Below are positions 5,898 to 6,187 of a stretch of 6,187 nucleotides of DNA, in pieces. Each line of letters starts with the position of its first letter. Positions within the stretch are counted from its first letter, which is position 1. This stretch comes from JBGPBY01 sp041481485 (GTDB lineage: Bacteria > Acidobacteriota > Terriglobia > 20CM-2-55-15): the NCBI GenBank assembly GCA_041481485.1, contig JBGPBY010000444.1, positions 1 to 6,187 of the forward strand, written 5' to 3'. The position numbers and the translations under genes are program-made. A model generated the notes under the pieces. The model saw only the letters and a list, made by a program, of their open reading frames with translations. It searched no databases and had not been told where the DNA came from.

Positions 5898-6187
5898 TCT
5901 CGTCGTGCTTTACAGCCAAGTGGCTTTCAGCGGCATATAACTCACCGCGATTGAGTGTTACCTGGGAACGGTAGCAGTCAATTGCGGACTGCCTTGCGAA
6001 GTTGAAGATTCTTCAGGCGTCGCCGGAGAGTGTCCCGTGAATTCGAGTCAATTTGGGAATAATAAGAACTCGAGAGGAGAGGCGAAATCAAAGTCATTGG
6101 CAGTCAGCGTTTCCGCATGAATCTGATTTGAAAAGAGATGCGAAATGGGCGCGACCAGGATCGAACTGATGACCTCTACCGTGTCAA
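5898..6187. repeat. Right copy of the diverged direct repeat
   Basis: This is the collinear partner of 1740-2032, cut by the window edge. It keeps the block starting CTCACCGCGATTGAGTG (5941-5957) and the hairpin in GTTACC-N7-GGTAGC form (5957-5975). There the C-to-T change relative to the left copy still pairs as U-G on the plus-strand transcript. It also has a local TGAAG-ATT-CTTCA dyad (6003-6015) absent from the left copy. No protein gene is visible from 5799 to the edge. Confidence 0.75.
6146..6187 (-). tRNA. tRNA-Val(GAC), 3' part only in window
   Basis: The minus strand gives the full anticodon loop TTGACAC, its 3' stem strand GGTAG, the variable region, the T arm and the acceptor strand CGCGCCC with discriminator A, identical to the left fragment. 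The 5' half would lie beyond the right edge. On the island reading this copy is the intact gene, but that cannot be seen here; it may be another fragment. CCA is not encoded. Confidence 0.7.

Noticed and set aside
1..6187. CRISPR array or insertion sequence
   Set aside because: No regularly spaced repeat-spacer pattern, no transposase frame and no terminal inverted repeats were seen.

Overview
The window looks like a piece of a soil or sediment bacterial chromosome, probably Acidobacteriota (Solibacter/Bryobacter-like). This is inferred from three things: a secreted protein built from carboxypeptidase-regulatory-like beta-sandwich repeats, a short HicB/HicA pair of the type common in that phylum, and a moderately GC-rich sensor kinase. 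No marker gene is present, so the taxonomy is an inference.

Layout from left to right. A sensor histidine kinase on the minus strand (1-1618) runs off the left edge just as its ATPase domain begins. A gene-free stretch (1619-2161) follows. It contains the 3' part of a minus-strand tRNA-Val(GAC) gene (1986-2032) with no 5' half, next to a cluster of GTTC-containing short repeats. A minus-strand hicB-hicA toxin-antitoxin operon (2162-2604) comes next. The stretch 2605-3557 holds only weak plus-strand open frames that look like decayed gene fragments, plus a second, diverged copy of the repeat cluster. A large minus-strand gene (3558-5513) encodes a secreted protein of 651 residues with five beta-sandwich repeats. 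It has a promoter so close to the start codon that the mRNA would be nearly leaderless. The final stretch (5514-6187) contains a frameshifted small plus-strand gene remnant and a second copy of the sequence that lies beside and inside the first tRNA fragment. The window stops exactly at the end of the tRNA anticodon loop.

The most informative structure is the pair of directly repeated tRNA-Val 3' ends about 4.16 kb apart. They share 46 identical bases (1982-2027 and 6142-6187). Such a repeat is the usual footprint of a tyrosine-recombinase element integrated into a tRNA gene: the displaced 3' fragment marks the far end and the restored gene marks the near end. On that reading hicBA, the decayed fragments and the secreted protein form a small island without a visible integrase. 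Unusually, diverged but collinear similarity continues for more than 200 bp beyond the tRNA part in both copies. This suggests tandem or successive integrations, or a segmental duplication, rather than one simple insertion. HicBA would then be a plausible stabilising module of the island. The histidine kinase lies outside it.
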